NCBI GenBank assembly: GCA_947175265.1
Contig: CAMWMD010000006.1
Span: 38,925 to 102,924, forward strand
Length of the DNA: 64,000 bases
Source: an uncultured Porphyromonadaceae bacterium
GTDB taxonomy: Bacteria; Bacteroidota; Bacteroidia; Bacteroidales; Muribaculaceae
Reading direction: 5' to 3'
The notes beneath the pieces are model-generated. The model was not told the origin of the DNA. It worked only from the letters and a program-made list of their open reading frames with translations, and did not search any database. Positions 9,887 through 18,348 of this stretch are shown in pieces. The position numbers and the translations under genes were made by a program. Numbering within the stretch: position 1 is the first letter of the stretch; each line of letters starts with the position of its first letter.

Positions 9887-12800
9887 ATGACACCTTTCAC
9901 ACATCTTCACGTCCATTCCCAATACAGTCTGCTTGACGGGAAGGCGTCGATTCCCGAACTTGTCGACAAGGCAATAGCCGACGGCATGAAGGGGATTGCC
10001 CTCACCGACCATGGAAATATGTTCGGAATAAAGGAGTTTTTCAACTATGTGAACAAGAAGAACTCAGGAAAACCGGATGAGGAGAAATTCAAGCCGATAC
10101 TCGGTTGCGAGATGTATGTGGCAAAGGAGAAAATGTCTGACAGGAAAGACCGCTCCGACAAAGGGTTCCACCTTATTGTCCTTGCAAAAAACCAGAAGGG
10201 ATATCACAATCTGATTAAACTCGTCAGCAAGGCCTGGACGGAGGGTATGTACTATAAACCCCGTACGGACAGGGATGAACTTGCGCTGCACAAGGAGGGC
10301 CTCATCGTATGCTCGGCGTGTCTTGGCGGGGAGGTGCCGCAACTGTTCCTACATGATGATTTGAAAGGTGCGGAGGAAAGGATTCTGTGGTATAAGAACA
10401 CTTTCGGCGATGACTATTACCTTGAACTGCAACGCCACGAGACATTCAAGGAGAACGCCAACCGAACAACGTATCCCGAACAGCAGAAGGTTAACGCCTT
10501 CCTGATAGAGATGGCGCGGAAACATGGCATAAAACTCGTAGCCACCAACGACGTGCATTTCACATTCGAGGATGACGCCGAGGCTCATGACCGCCTCATC
10601 TGCGTGTCGATGCAGAAGAAATTTACCGACGACCGCATGCACTATACAAAGCAGGAATGGCTGAAATCTCCCTCGGAGATGGAGAAGATTTTCGCCGATA
10701 TTCCTGAAGCCCTCGCAAATACAAACGAGATTCTTGACAAAGTGGAGTTCTATTCGATCGACCACGGCCCCATCATGCCAAACTTCGCCATACCCGCAGA
10801 ATTCGGCACAGAGGAGGAATACCGGGCGAGACTGACCGAGGAAGACCTCTTCAATGAGTTTACCCAAGATGAGAACGGCAACGTTGTGCTGACACGTGAG
10901 GAGGGTGAGAAGAAAATAAAGCGTCTCGGAGGGTATGACAAACTTTACCGCATCAAGTTTGAAGCAGACTATCTTGAGAAACTCACCTGGGAGGGAGCGA
11001 AGGAACGTTACGGCGACCCTCTCCCCGAGGAGGTTAAGGAGCGTCTGAAGTTCGAACTTTACATAATGAAGACCATGGGTTTCCCCGGTTACTTCCTTAT
11101 CGTGCAGGATTTCATAAATGTCGCAAAGAAAGAGCTCGGGGTGAGCGTTGGCCCGGGGCGTGGCTCCGCTGCCGGTTCTGCCGCCGCCTATTGTCTCGGT
11201 ATCACTCAGATTGACCCTATAAAATATGACCTCCTCTTCGAACGATTCCTGAATCCGGACCGTATCTCACTCCCCGATATCGATGTGGATTTCGACGATG
11301 ACGGCCGCTATGTGGTTTTGAAATACGTAACAGATAAATATGGTGCTGAAAAGGTGGCGCATATCATCACCTATCAGACAATGGCCACGAAATCGGCAAT
11401 CAAGGATGTGGCGAAGGTGATGGATCTTCCGCTGGCTGAATCAAATCGCCTCGCAAAACTTGTGCCTGACCGTCTGCCCGACGTCAACGGTAAAACCCCA
11501 AAGATAAATTTCAAGAACTGCCTCGCATATTGTAAGGAATTTGAGGCTGAAACCCGCAATCCCAACCCTGTCGTCAGGGAGGTGATGAAGTATGCGGGGC
11601 AATTGGAAGGGAACGTCAGAGGTACCGGTATCCATGCCTGCGGCGTCATAATCGGTAGGGATGACATCACCGACTGGGTGCCTATCTCAATGGCTACGGA
11701 TGCCGACGGTTCCAAGGTTATATCCACGATGTACGAAGGGTCGGTTATCGAGGAGACCGGACTCATCAAGATGGACTTCCTCGGGCTGAAGACGCTCTCC
11801 ATCATTAAGGAAGCTCTCGCAAATATCAAACAGACGCGGGGAATAGATCTCGACATAGAGAATATTCCTCTCGACGATCCGGCCACATTCAAACTTTACT
11901 GCGACGGACGCACCACATCCACGTTCCAGTTTGAGTCGGCAGGTATGCAAAGTTCATTGCGCGATCTGAAGCCCTCCAAATTCGAAGACCTCATAGCCAT
12001 GAACGCCTTGTACCGTCCGGGGCCTATGGACTATATCCCCTCCTTCATCAAGCGTAAGCACGGTGAGGAACCCATATCCTACGATATCCCCATCATGGAG
12101 AAATATCTTGAAGAGACCTACGGCATCACCGTCTATCAGGAGCAGGTCATGCTCCTGTCGCGTCTGCTTGCCAACTTCACCCGCGGCGAGAGCGATATGC
12201 TCCGTAAGGCCATGGGTAAGAAGCAGATCGACAAGATGGCAAAACTCAAGGTCAAGTTTATGGAGGAGGGGCAGAAAAACGGCCATAAGGCTGAGACGTT
12301 GGAGAAGATTTGGGCTGACTGGGAGAAATTCGCATCTTACGCTTTCAATAAAAGTCATGCCACCTGCTACACCTGGGTAGCCTATCAGACGGCTTACCTC
12401 AAGGCTAACTATCCGGCTGAGTATATGGCTGGTGTGCTCAGCCGGAATCTCGGGGCGGCAGACAAACTTAAGAAAATCATGGACGAATGCCTGAGGATGG
12501 GTATCGACGTCAAGGGTCCTGATGTCAATGAGTCTATCGAGAAATTCGGCGTGACCAAGTCAGGGGAGATACGTTTCGGTCTCGGAGCCGTCAAGGGGGT
12601 TGGGTCCAATGCCGTGAACGCCATCATCTCAGAACGAGAGGCCAACGGGCCCTTTAAGGATATCTACGACCTTGTAGAACGTGTGAACCTCACGGGATGC
12701 AACCGTGCCTCGATAGAGAATCTCGCCATGGCCGGTGCTTTCGACAGTCTCGGCTACCGGAGGGAGATCTTTGTTGACAAGACAGGGCTCGATGTATCTT

Positions 12801-13570
12801 TCGCGGAGCAACTGGTGAGATATGGGCAGACCATTCAGAACGACCGAAATTCGATGCAGGCAAGTCTTTTCGGCGACTGTGAGCCGATAGATACCGATAA
12901 GCCGGCTATACCTGACATAGCACCCTGGGATCGCCTTCGGCTCCTGAATGAGGAGAAGAAACTTGTCACCGTCTATCTCTCCTCCCACCCACTCGATCCG
13001 TATCAGATGGAACTCGAATATTTCTGCAACTGCACTTGCGCGGAGTATAATGAGAAAGAGGTGGCGGGTGCGAAACTTTGCGTCGGTGGGATGGTGACTT
13101 CCTTCTCCATCAAGACGGGGAGAAGCGGCAATGCCTTCGGAATACTCACACTGGAGGATTTCTCAGGCTCGCATGAGTTCCGCATATTCTCACGCGACCT
13201 TGACCTCGTGCGCAACAAGCTCGTGGAGGGGGATATGGTCTACATACGTTTCAACGTGACGTCGGCCCGCTTTGACCCGACCAAGACCATGACCAACATC
13301 GAGGAGGTGAATTACCTAAATAATATAAAGGGTAACGTAGCCAACCGCATCACGCTGTATATCGACCGACACTTCGACAAAGAGGAATTCTTCAACTCTC
13401 TGCTTGAGATGCCGGCTGATGAGCGACCGGGCGATATGTATTTCGACATATATAATAAGGAGACGCGCCAGGTGATAACGATACATGCGAGGCGAAAATT
13501 CCCGATAACCAAGAAACTCATCCGCCTGCTCGACGAGTGGGGCATTCGCTATCGTGTTGCCACGCAATGA
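9887..13570 (+). CDS. dnaE: DNA polymerase III subunit alpha
   Basis: Catalytic subunit of the replicative DNA polymerase III (1227 residues; E. coli DnaE is 1160). The N-terminal PHP domain is visible from residue 4 (THLHVHSQYSLLDG). The polymerase active site is PDIDVDF, with Asp464 and Asp466 matching E. coli Asp401 and Asp403. The fingers motif SHATCYTWVAYQTAYLKANY, a helix-hairpin-helix region (about residues 900-960) and an OB-fold (about 1045-1130) follow in the usual order. The gene follows a terminator and stands alone. The beta clamp gene dnaN is also in this window, about 48 kb away. Confidence 0.97.
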   Translation: MTPFTHLHVHSQYSLLDGKASIPELVDKAIADGMKGIALTDHGNMFGIKEFFNYVNKKNSGKPDEEKFKPILGCEMYVAKEKMSDRKDRSDKGFHLIVLAKNQKGYHNLIKLVSKAWTEGMYYKPRTDRDELALHKEGLIVCSACLGGEVPQLFLHDDLKGAEERILWYKNTFGDDYYLELQRHETFKENANRTTYPEQQKVNAFLIEMARKHGIKLVATNDVHFTFEDDAEAHDRLICVSMQKKFTDDRMHYTKQEWLKSPSEMEKIFADIPEALANTNEILDKVEFYSIDHGPIMPNFAIPAEFGTEEEYRARLTEEDLFNEFTQDENGNVVLTREEGEKKIKRLGGYDKLYRIKFEADYLEKLTWEGAKERYGDPLPEEVKERLKFELYIMKTMGFPGYFLIVQDFINVAKKELGVSVGPGRGSAAGSAAAYCLGITQIDPIKYDLLFERFLNPDRISLPDIDVDFDDDGRYVVLKYVTDKYGAEKVAHIITYQTMATKSAIKDVAKVMDLPLAESNRLAKLVPDRLPDVNGKTPKINFKNCLAYCKEFEAETRNPNPVVREVMKYAGQLEGNVRGTGIHACGVIIGRDDITDWVPISMATDADGSKVISTMYEGSVIEETGLIKMDFLGLKTLSIIKEALANIKQTRGIDLDIENIPLDDPATFKLYCDGRTTSTFQFESAGMQSSLRDLKPSKFEDLIAMNALYRPGPMDYIPSFIKRKHGEEPISYDIPIMEKYLEETYGITVYQEQVMLLSRLLANFTRGESDMLRKAMGKKQIDKMAKLKVKFMEEGQKNGHKAETLEKIWADWEKFASYAFNKSHATCYTWVAYQTAYLKANYPAEYMAGVLSRNLGAADKLKKIMDECLRMGIDVKGPDVNESIEKFGVTKSGEIRFGLGAVKGVGSNAVNAIISEREANGPFKDIYDLVERVNLTGCNRASIENLAMAGAFDSLGYRREIFVDKTGLDVSFAEQLVRYGQTIQNDRNSMQASLFGDCEPIDTDKPAIPDIAPWDRLRLLNEEKKLVTVYLSSHPLDPYQMELEYFCNCTCAEYNEKEVAGAKLCVGGMVTSFSIKTGRSGNAFGILTLEDFSGSHEFRIFSRDLDLVRNKLVEGDMVYIRFNVTSARFDPTKTMTNIEEVNYLNNIKGNVANRITLYIDRHFDKEEFFNSLLEMPADERPGDMYFDIYNKETRQVITIHARRKFPITKKLIRLLDEWGIRYRVATQ

Positions 13571-13600
13571 TGATGCCTCTGCGATTCCGCCTCCCCTCTA

Positions 13601-13631
13601 TTGCAAGATTTGAGGATTTTTCCTAACTTTG
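13601..13631 (+). promoter_or_regulatory. Promoter of the thioredoxin gene
   Basis: TTG (13601-13603), a 20-bp spacer, and TAACTTTG (13624-13631) match the Bacteroidota promoter form. The 5' leader would be roughly 90 nt. Confidence 0.65.
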
Positions 13632-13725
13632 CATTGTCCGCAGAGCAGCATAGCAGGAGTAAAGATGTGATGCTCCGCCTATCTTTCGAGATTATATGTT
13701 AAACCTTTAAAATAGCAATTGTTAA

Positions 13726-14040
13726 ATGGCACTTGAATTTACAGACCAGACAGCCCGTAAGGCTATCGAATCCGGCAAGCCTGTCGTGATTGATTTCTGG
13801 GCAACCTGGTGTGGTCCCTGTATCAAACTCGGTCCTGTCGTTGAGGAACTCGCCGAGAAATTTGCCGGACAAGTCACTGTCGGCAAGTTAAATATTGATG
13901 ACAACGATGAGATTGCAAGTGAATATCGCGTACGCAACATCCCGACCGTGCTTTTCTTCAAAGACGGAGAGATGAAGGAACGCAGCGTAGGACTTGTAAA
14001 ACTTTCAGACCTCGAATCCAAAATAGCCACCATACTTTGA
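13726..14040 (+). CDS. trxA: Thioredoxin
   Basis: Cytoplasmic thiol-disulfide reductant of 104 residues, the usual length. The active site WCGPC has redox cysteines at 29 and 32, and the cis-proline loop RNIPT is present. There is no signal peptide. It is reduced by thioredoxin reductase, whose gene (trxB) lies at 27449-28387. It is transcribed alone from the promoter at 13601-13631 and ends at a strong hairpin shared with the convergent NlpC/P60 gene. Confidence 0.96.
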   Translation: MALEFTDQTARKAIESGKPVVIDFWATWCGPCIKLGPVVEELAEKFAGQVTVGKLNIDDNDEIASEYRVRNIPTVLFFKDGEMKERSVGLVKLSDLESKIATIL

Positions 14041-14053
14041 TAGCCCAAAATGC

Positions 14054-14090
14054 AGCGGGGCAGTCTTAAAGAAGACTGCCCCGCTAATTT
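14054..14090. terminator. Bidirectional terminator between trxA and the NlpC/P60 gene
   Basis: A perfect 14-bp stem (14054-14067 with 14072-14085, sequence AGCGGGGCAGTCTT and its complement) with a 4-nt loop sits between two convergent genes. The flanks are only moderately T-rich. Confidence 0.75.
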
Positions 14091-14126
14091 CATTATCGGC
14101 ATCATCTTTCATTTTCGGCATCACCG

Positions 14127-14657
14127 TCATTCGGGCCGACCGAACATAATGAACGTACGCTCGTAATATGGAGTCGTGATATCGGAAATCACGACCCCCT
14201 TTTTTGTAGAGGCATGGATGAATTCAGTGTCGTTAATCATTATCCCGACGTGTGAGATTTTTTCAGGATCTTTCCCTGTAGCGAAAAAAGCAAGGTCGCC
14301 CACCTCGACATCCTTCCCTTTTAGCGCACGGCAGTATTCCGCCTGTTTCGCCGAATTTCGGGGCAGCTTAATCCCTGTGGTCTTCTCATATACCTTGAGC
14401 ACCATTCCGGAGCAGTCGCTCCCCTCCCCTTTCTCGCAAGCCCCATACCTGTAAGGGGTGCCGAGCCAACTCCTCGCCTCCTTCACAATCTTCTCCTGCT
14501 GCCGGGTAGCCTTCCCTACATGTATTGCCTCTACCTGAGCCTTCTTCTTGGAAGACACTTTGCTGTTGCCTTTCGAAGAGCCGCAACCCGTGACAACAGA
14601 CAGTAGAATAAGACAGATTGCAAGATGCTCTAACCTTCTGATGCGCGTAATTCCCAT
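14127..14657 (-). CDS. NlpC/P60 family lipoprotein (peptidoglycan endopeptidase)
   Basis: A 176-residue lipoprotein. The N-terminus has a hydrophobic segment ending in the lipobox VVTGC (lipidated Cys25). The NlpC/P60 (C40) domain occupies about 55-175, with catalytic Cys82 in GSDCSGMV, His136 in ISHVGIM and third-residue candidate His148. Family members cleave D-Glu-diaminopimelate bonds in peptidoglycan peptides; here it is probably anchored in the outer membrane facing the periplasm. It is a single gene, convergent with trxA and divergent from the HtrA gene. Confidence 0.92.
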   Translation of the reverse strand: MGITRIRRLEHLAICLILLSVVTGCGSSKGNSKVSSKKKAQVEAIHVGKATRQQEKIVKEARSWLGTPYRYGACEKGEGSDCSGMVLKVYEKTTGIKLPRNSAKQAEYCRALKGKDVEVGDLAFFATGKDPEKISHVGIMINDTEFIHASTKKGVVISDITTPYYERTFIMFGRPE

Positions 14658-14939
14658 AAATGTCGTTTCAATATACTTTTTTACCTTACACCAATTTCAA
14701 AAATTAAATTTCCGGAAAAGGATTTACAAAATTAATCCTTTTTTCATATTCCTCAATCTATTTTCATCTTTTTTAAAACATAAAAATCTATTGTATTAAA
14801 TTAACTTAAAACGAGCCCGGAAGAGTAAACCCGAATGTAATATCGCGCTCTTTTTTGAGTAATAAACATACAGAGAGCCCTTGAAAGGGCAATATATTCC
14901 ACAATGAAAACCATAATACCAACCTTTCATAATAAAAAG

Positions 14940-16433
14940 ATGAAAAGATATTGTATTCCCGCAATGGCGGCGGCTCTCGCCATTCTCGTCTCACCGGCAT
15001 GTGCCCACAATGCTGAAAGCAATGCCGAGGGGCAGACCCCGCAATTCATCCGCACATCCAACGGGGCCTCTTTTGAAACAGACTTCACCGTTGCCGCCGA
15101 AAAGACCGTCAACGCTGTTGTGTGCATAAAGAGTTTTACAACCCGCCAGCAGAATCCATACGGCGGGCAGGGCGGATACGATCCTTTCGGAATGTTCGAC
15201 TTCTTTTTCGGCGGTCCGCAGCAGCGTCAGCAGCAGCCCCGCCAGCAGCAGCGCAATTCCGAACCCGTGCAGAGCGGACTCGGCTCCGGGGTCATCCTTT
15301 CCGAAGACGGTTATATCGTGACAAACAATCACGTCATCGACGGAGCGGATAAACTTGAAGTGCTCCTCAACGACAACTCCACATACGAGGCTCGCGTAAT
15401 CGGCACAGATGAGGCCACCGACCTCGCCTTGATTAAGATTGATGCCCAGAAACTGTCGCCCGTCACTTTCGGTGACAGCGAGAGCCTCAAAGTCGGAGAA
15501 TGGGTGCTTGCAGTTGGCAACCCCTTCGGTTTCAATTCTACGGTAACCGCCGGTATCGTGAGCGCGAAGGCACGCAGTCTCTCCCAAAACAGCCGCAACG
15601 GAAAGATGGGTATCGAGTCGTTCATCCAGACAGATGCCGCCCTCAATCCCGGAAACTCGGGGGGTGCCCTCGTAAACCTCAAAGGGGAACTTATCGGCAT
15701 CAACTCGGCAATCTATTCTAACACCGGAAGCTACTCAGGCTTCTCGTTCGCAATCCCGACGACAATCGTGAAGAAAGTAATGACCGACCTCCGTCAATAT
15801 GGCACGGTTCAACGCGCTGTCCTCGGATGTGCAGTGGCCGAACTCGATGCGAAGATTGCAAAAGAGAAAAACATCACAGCCGTCAAATCCGGTCTCTTAG
15901 TAAGCACCGTGACAGACAGAAGCACGGCTAAGGAACTGGGTCTTCAGGCTGACGACGTCATCACCGCAATCAACAATGTTGAGGTGCACAACTATGCACA
16001 ACTTGTTGAGCAGCTCAACAAGTTCCGTCCCGGCGACCAGATTTCAGTCACCTACTACCGCAACAACAAGAAGGAGACAAAGACCGGAGTCTTGCGCAAC
16101 ACACAGGGGAACACCACCATCACAAAGAAAGGTGATTTCTCCGAGATAGGGTGCGCGTTCATGAAACTCTCAGATGAGAACAAACGCAGCCTCGGCATAA
16201 GCAACGGTGTGAAAGTAGCCGGGTTGAAAAACGGAGCCTTCCGCGATGCAGGGATAAAAGATGGCTTCATAATTACAGATATAAACGGACGCGCCGTCAA
16301 TTCAAGCGACGACGTTGAGGCAATCTACAACCAGATAATGAAGGGTGATGATGAGGATAAGGTGATGTTCATCACGGGTCTTTACCCCACCGGAAAGAAA
16401 TACTACTACGCCGTGAATCTTGCACAGGAATAA
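14940..16433 (+). CDS. HtrA/Deg-type periplasmic serine protease (Do family)
   Basis: Envelope quality-control protease and chaperone. I chose the ATG at 14940, giving 497 residues and a compact signal peptide (MKRYCIPAMAAALAILV...); an in-frame ATG at 14904 would add 12 residues. With the 14940 start the trypsin-like triad is His131 (TNNHVIDG), Asp161 (ATDLALIK) and Ser240 (NPGNSGGA). Two PDZ domains follow. The loop before the protease core is unusual: a G/F-rich stretch followed by a Gln/Arg-rich tract (15216-15260) in place of a longer LA-type loop. Single gene with a strong terminator. Confidence 0.94.
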   Translation: MKRYCIPAMAAALAILVSPACAHNAESNAEGQTPQFIRTSNGASFETDFTVAAEKTVNAVVCIKSFTTRQQNPYGGQGGYDPFGMFDFFFGGPQQRQQQPRQQQRNSEPVQSGLGSGVILSEDGYIVTNNHVIDGADKLEVLLNDNSTYEARVIGTDEATDLALIKIDAQKLSPVTFGDSESLKVGEWVLAVGNPFGFNSTVTAGIVSAKARSLSQNSRNGKMGIESFIQTDAALNPGNSGGALVNLKGELIGINSAIYSNTGSYSGFSFAIPTTIVKKVMTDLRQYGTVQRAVLGCAVAELDAKIAKEKNITAVKSGLLVSTVTDRSTAKELGLQADDVITAINNVEVHNYAQLVEQLNKFRPGDQISVTYYRNNKKETKTGVLRNTQGNTTITKKGDFSEIGCAFMKLSDENKRSLGISNGVKVAGLKNGAFRDAGIKDGFIITDINGRAVNSSDDVEAIYNQIMKGDDEDKVMFITGLYPTGKKYYYAVNLAQE

Positions 16434-16453
16434 CCTTCCATATAACCTTTGAT

Positions 16454-16497
16454 AAAAAATGGCCGTCGGGGATATTGCCCGGCGGCCATTTTTTTTA
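16454..16497 (+). terminator. Rho-independent terminator of the HtrA gene
   Basis: ATGGCCGTCGGG (16459-16470) pairs with CCCGGCGGCCAT (16478-16489), with one G-T pair. It is flanked by A6 and followed by T8. Confidence 0.9.
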
Positions 16498-16762
16498 TCT
16501 CCTTCTTAATTTTTGAAAAAAATTTATAAATAACACAACATTAGAGCGTGCGATACGTTTAACTTTTGGCGATATTGCCCAACAGAGTTTATTTAACCAC
16601 CCGTCAAGATGAATTAGGGCTTCCACGGCATTTACCTTTTTCATCTTCAAGGTATATATTATTAGAAAAATTTAGGTTCAAATAGATTCAAAAGTCCATA
16701 CGGGAATCAGAAGTCTGAAAAGGTAACTGAAACCCGTCATTGACAATAATTTGGAAGGGAAT
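16498..16762 (+). other. AT-rich leader region of rpoD, 265 bp
   Basis: No gene is seen here. The rpoD promoter should lie in this stretch, but I find no exact TTG - 20 bp - TAnnTTTG. The best partial -7 match is TACCTTTT near 16633-16640. A GATATTGCCC string occurs in the preceding terminator loop and again at about 16569-16578. I make no functional claim for it. Confidence 0.4.
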
Positions 16763-17623
16763 ATGAGACAATTAAAGATAACAAAATCCATTACCAACCG
16801 CGAAAGTGCTTCACTTGACAAGTATCTTCAGGAAATAGGCCGTGAGGAACTGATTTCTGTAAGCGAGGAAGTGGAACTTGCACAGCGTATAAAGAAAGGA
16901 GACCATGCCGCTCTTGAGAAACTCACGAGAGCGAATCTCCGATTTGTGGTTTCGGTTGCGAAGCAATATCAGAATCAGGGACTTAGCCTCCCTGATCTCA
17001 TCAACGAAGGGAATCTTGGGCTTATCCGCGCCGCCCAGAAATTTGATGAGACCCGTGGCTTCAAATTCATCTCTTACGCTGTATGGTGGATTCGCCAGTC
17101 GATTTTGCAGGCTTTGGCGGAGCAGAGCCGCATTGTCCGTCTTCCACTTAATCAGGTCGGCTCCCTCAACAAGATAAGCAAGGAGTTATCCAAGTTCGAG
17201 CAGGAGAATGAGCGCCGCCCCTCGCCCGAGGAACTTGCGGAGAGACTCGGGCTGCCGGTTGACAAAGTATCCGACACATTGAAAGTGTCAGGGCGCCACA
17301 TTTCCGTTGACGCACCTTTCGTGGATGGGGAGGACAACTCTCTCCTTGATGTGCTTCCGAATGATGATAGCCCAATGGCCGATTCCACCCTTAACCAGGA
17401 GTCACTGTCAAAAGAGGTGGACAGGGCTTTGAAACAACTTTATGACAGGGAACGCGAAATCCTGAAGATGTTCTTCGGTATCGGCTGCCAGGAGATGACT
17501 CTTGAGGAGATCGGCGCGAAGTTCGACCTTACCCGTGAGCGCGTGCGCCAGATAAAGGAAAAGGCTATCCGCCGCCTCAAAGGGCAGAAGAGCAAACTTC
17601 TGAAAAGTTATCTGGGTGAATAA
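16763..17623 (+). CDS. rpoD: RNA polymerase primary sigma factor RpoD (short Bacteroidota type)
   Basis: Housekeeping sigma factor that directs RNA polymerase to TTG/TAnnTTTG promoters. From the ATG at 16763 it has 286 residues; an upstream in-frame TTG at 16751 is less likely because family members begin [15 protein letters not shown]. Region 1.2, region 2 ([17 protein letters not shown] ... [10 protein letters not shown]), region 3 and region 4 ([19 protein letters not shown]) are intact. It lacks the long N-terminal region 1.1 of E. coli sigma-70, as is normal in Bacteroidota. A small outer-membrane-type gene follows 57 bp downstream and may be co-transcribed. Confidence 0.96.
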   Translation: MRQLKITKSITNRESASLDKYLQEIGREELISVSEEVELAQRIKKGDHAALEKLTRANLRFVVSVAKQYQNQGLSLPDLINEGNLGLIRAAQKFDETRGFKFISYAVWWIRQSILQALAEQSRIVRLPLNQVGSLNKISKELSKFEQENERRPSPEELAERLGLPVDKVSDTLKVSGRHISVDAPFVDGEDNSLLDVLPNDDSPMADSTLNQESLSKEVDRALKQLYDREREILKMFFGIGCQEMTLEEIGAKFDLTRERVRQIKEKAIRRLKGQKSKLLKSYLGE

Positions 17624-17680
17624 TTTCGGTCTGTCACTGATTTTTTGCGCGTGAAAGGTATCTTGAACCCAAATAGAATT

Positions 17681-18271
17681 ATGCCCGTGATTCGGAGATG
17701 CTGCGGCAATCTGCGGATGACGGGCATCGCTATGTCTCTTCTGTTGCTCTCCCCTGTTAACGGTAAAGCGCAGGAGAGGGAAAGTTTCTTCAACGATGGA
17801 GAAAAGGGGCTCGCAGGCTCGCACTTTACCTGGGGAGCCGAACTCGGCACATCAATTGACGTAAGCGGATACGATATGTCCACTTTCAATATAGATGCCT
17901 TATTCGGGTATAAGAATGATTATTTCAAGATTCTCGGATTGGGTGCAGGTGTCCACAGGGCCATAGGCACAGGTGATAACTTCGTGCCACTTTATGCCGT
18001 ACTCCGCACATCGTTCTCTACAAAACCGCGTCTTGTGTTCATGTCATTGAAGGCCGGTTATTCCTTCAACACAATCAGCGATTCATCGACGTTCGGGGAT
18101 GTGAATGCTGCCTTGGGTGCGGGTATAAACCTCGCCATAAGCCGTCGGTTCAGATCACATATCATACTGGCATACGAATTCAGGCATTTCAACAAGAAGC
18201 ATCGGGAGAAATATTCCCTCGTTCCGGAAGATATATCCCTCGCCACTCTCTCTTTCGGCGTAAACTTTTGA
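17681..18271 (+). CDS. Hypothetical secreted protein, probable small outer-membrane beta-barrel
   Basis: From the ATG at 17681, 196 residues; an in-frame TTG at 17645 would add 12. The N-terminus has basic residues and then a hydrophobic signal segment ending near VNGKAQ. The mature part alternates polar and hydrophobic residues, with Gly and aromatic residues (FGYKNDYFKILGLGAGVHRAIG; HIILAYEFRHFN), and ends LSFGVNF, an aromatic C-terminus typical of beta-barrels inserted by BAM. I do not recognise a specific family. It follows rpoD in the same direction. Confidence 0.75.
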   Translation: MPVIRRCCGNLRMTGIAMSLLLLSPVNGKAQERESFFNDGEKGLAGSHFTWGAELGTSIDVSGYDMSTFNIDALFGYKNDYFKILGLGAGVHRAIGTGDNFVPLYAVLRTSFSTKPRLVFMSLKAGYSFNTISDSSTFGDVNAALGAGINLAISRRFRSHIILAYEFRHFNKKHREKYSLVPEDISLATLSFGVNF

Positions 18272-18300
18272 TTCCATACCCCCTTTCCTTATAGATAACA

Positions 18301-18340
18301 CGAGGGGCTGACGGTGATTCCGCCAGCCCCTCGCTCTTTA
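18301..18340. terminator. Bidirectional terminator between the barrel gene and the M3 peptidase gene
   Basis: CGAGGGGCTG (18301-18310) pairs with CAGCCCCTCG (18324-18333), with a partly paired inner CGG/CCG. It separates two convergent genes; the T-tracts are weak on both sides. Confidence 0.65.
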
Positions 18341-18348
18341 TAGTATCT

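Noticed and set aside
14904..14939. Upstream ATG as the start of the HtrA gene
   Set aside because: It would place 12 extra polar and basic residues before the signal peptide; the ATG at 14940 gives a normal signal sequence.
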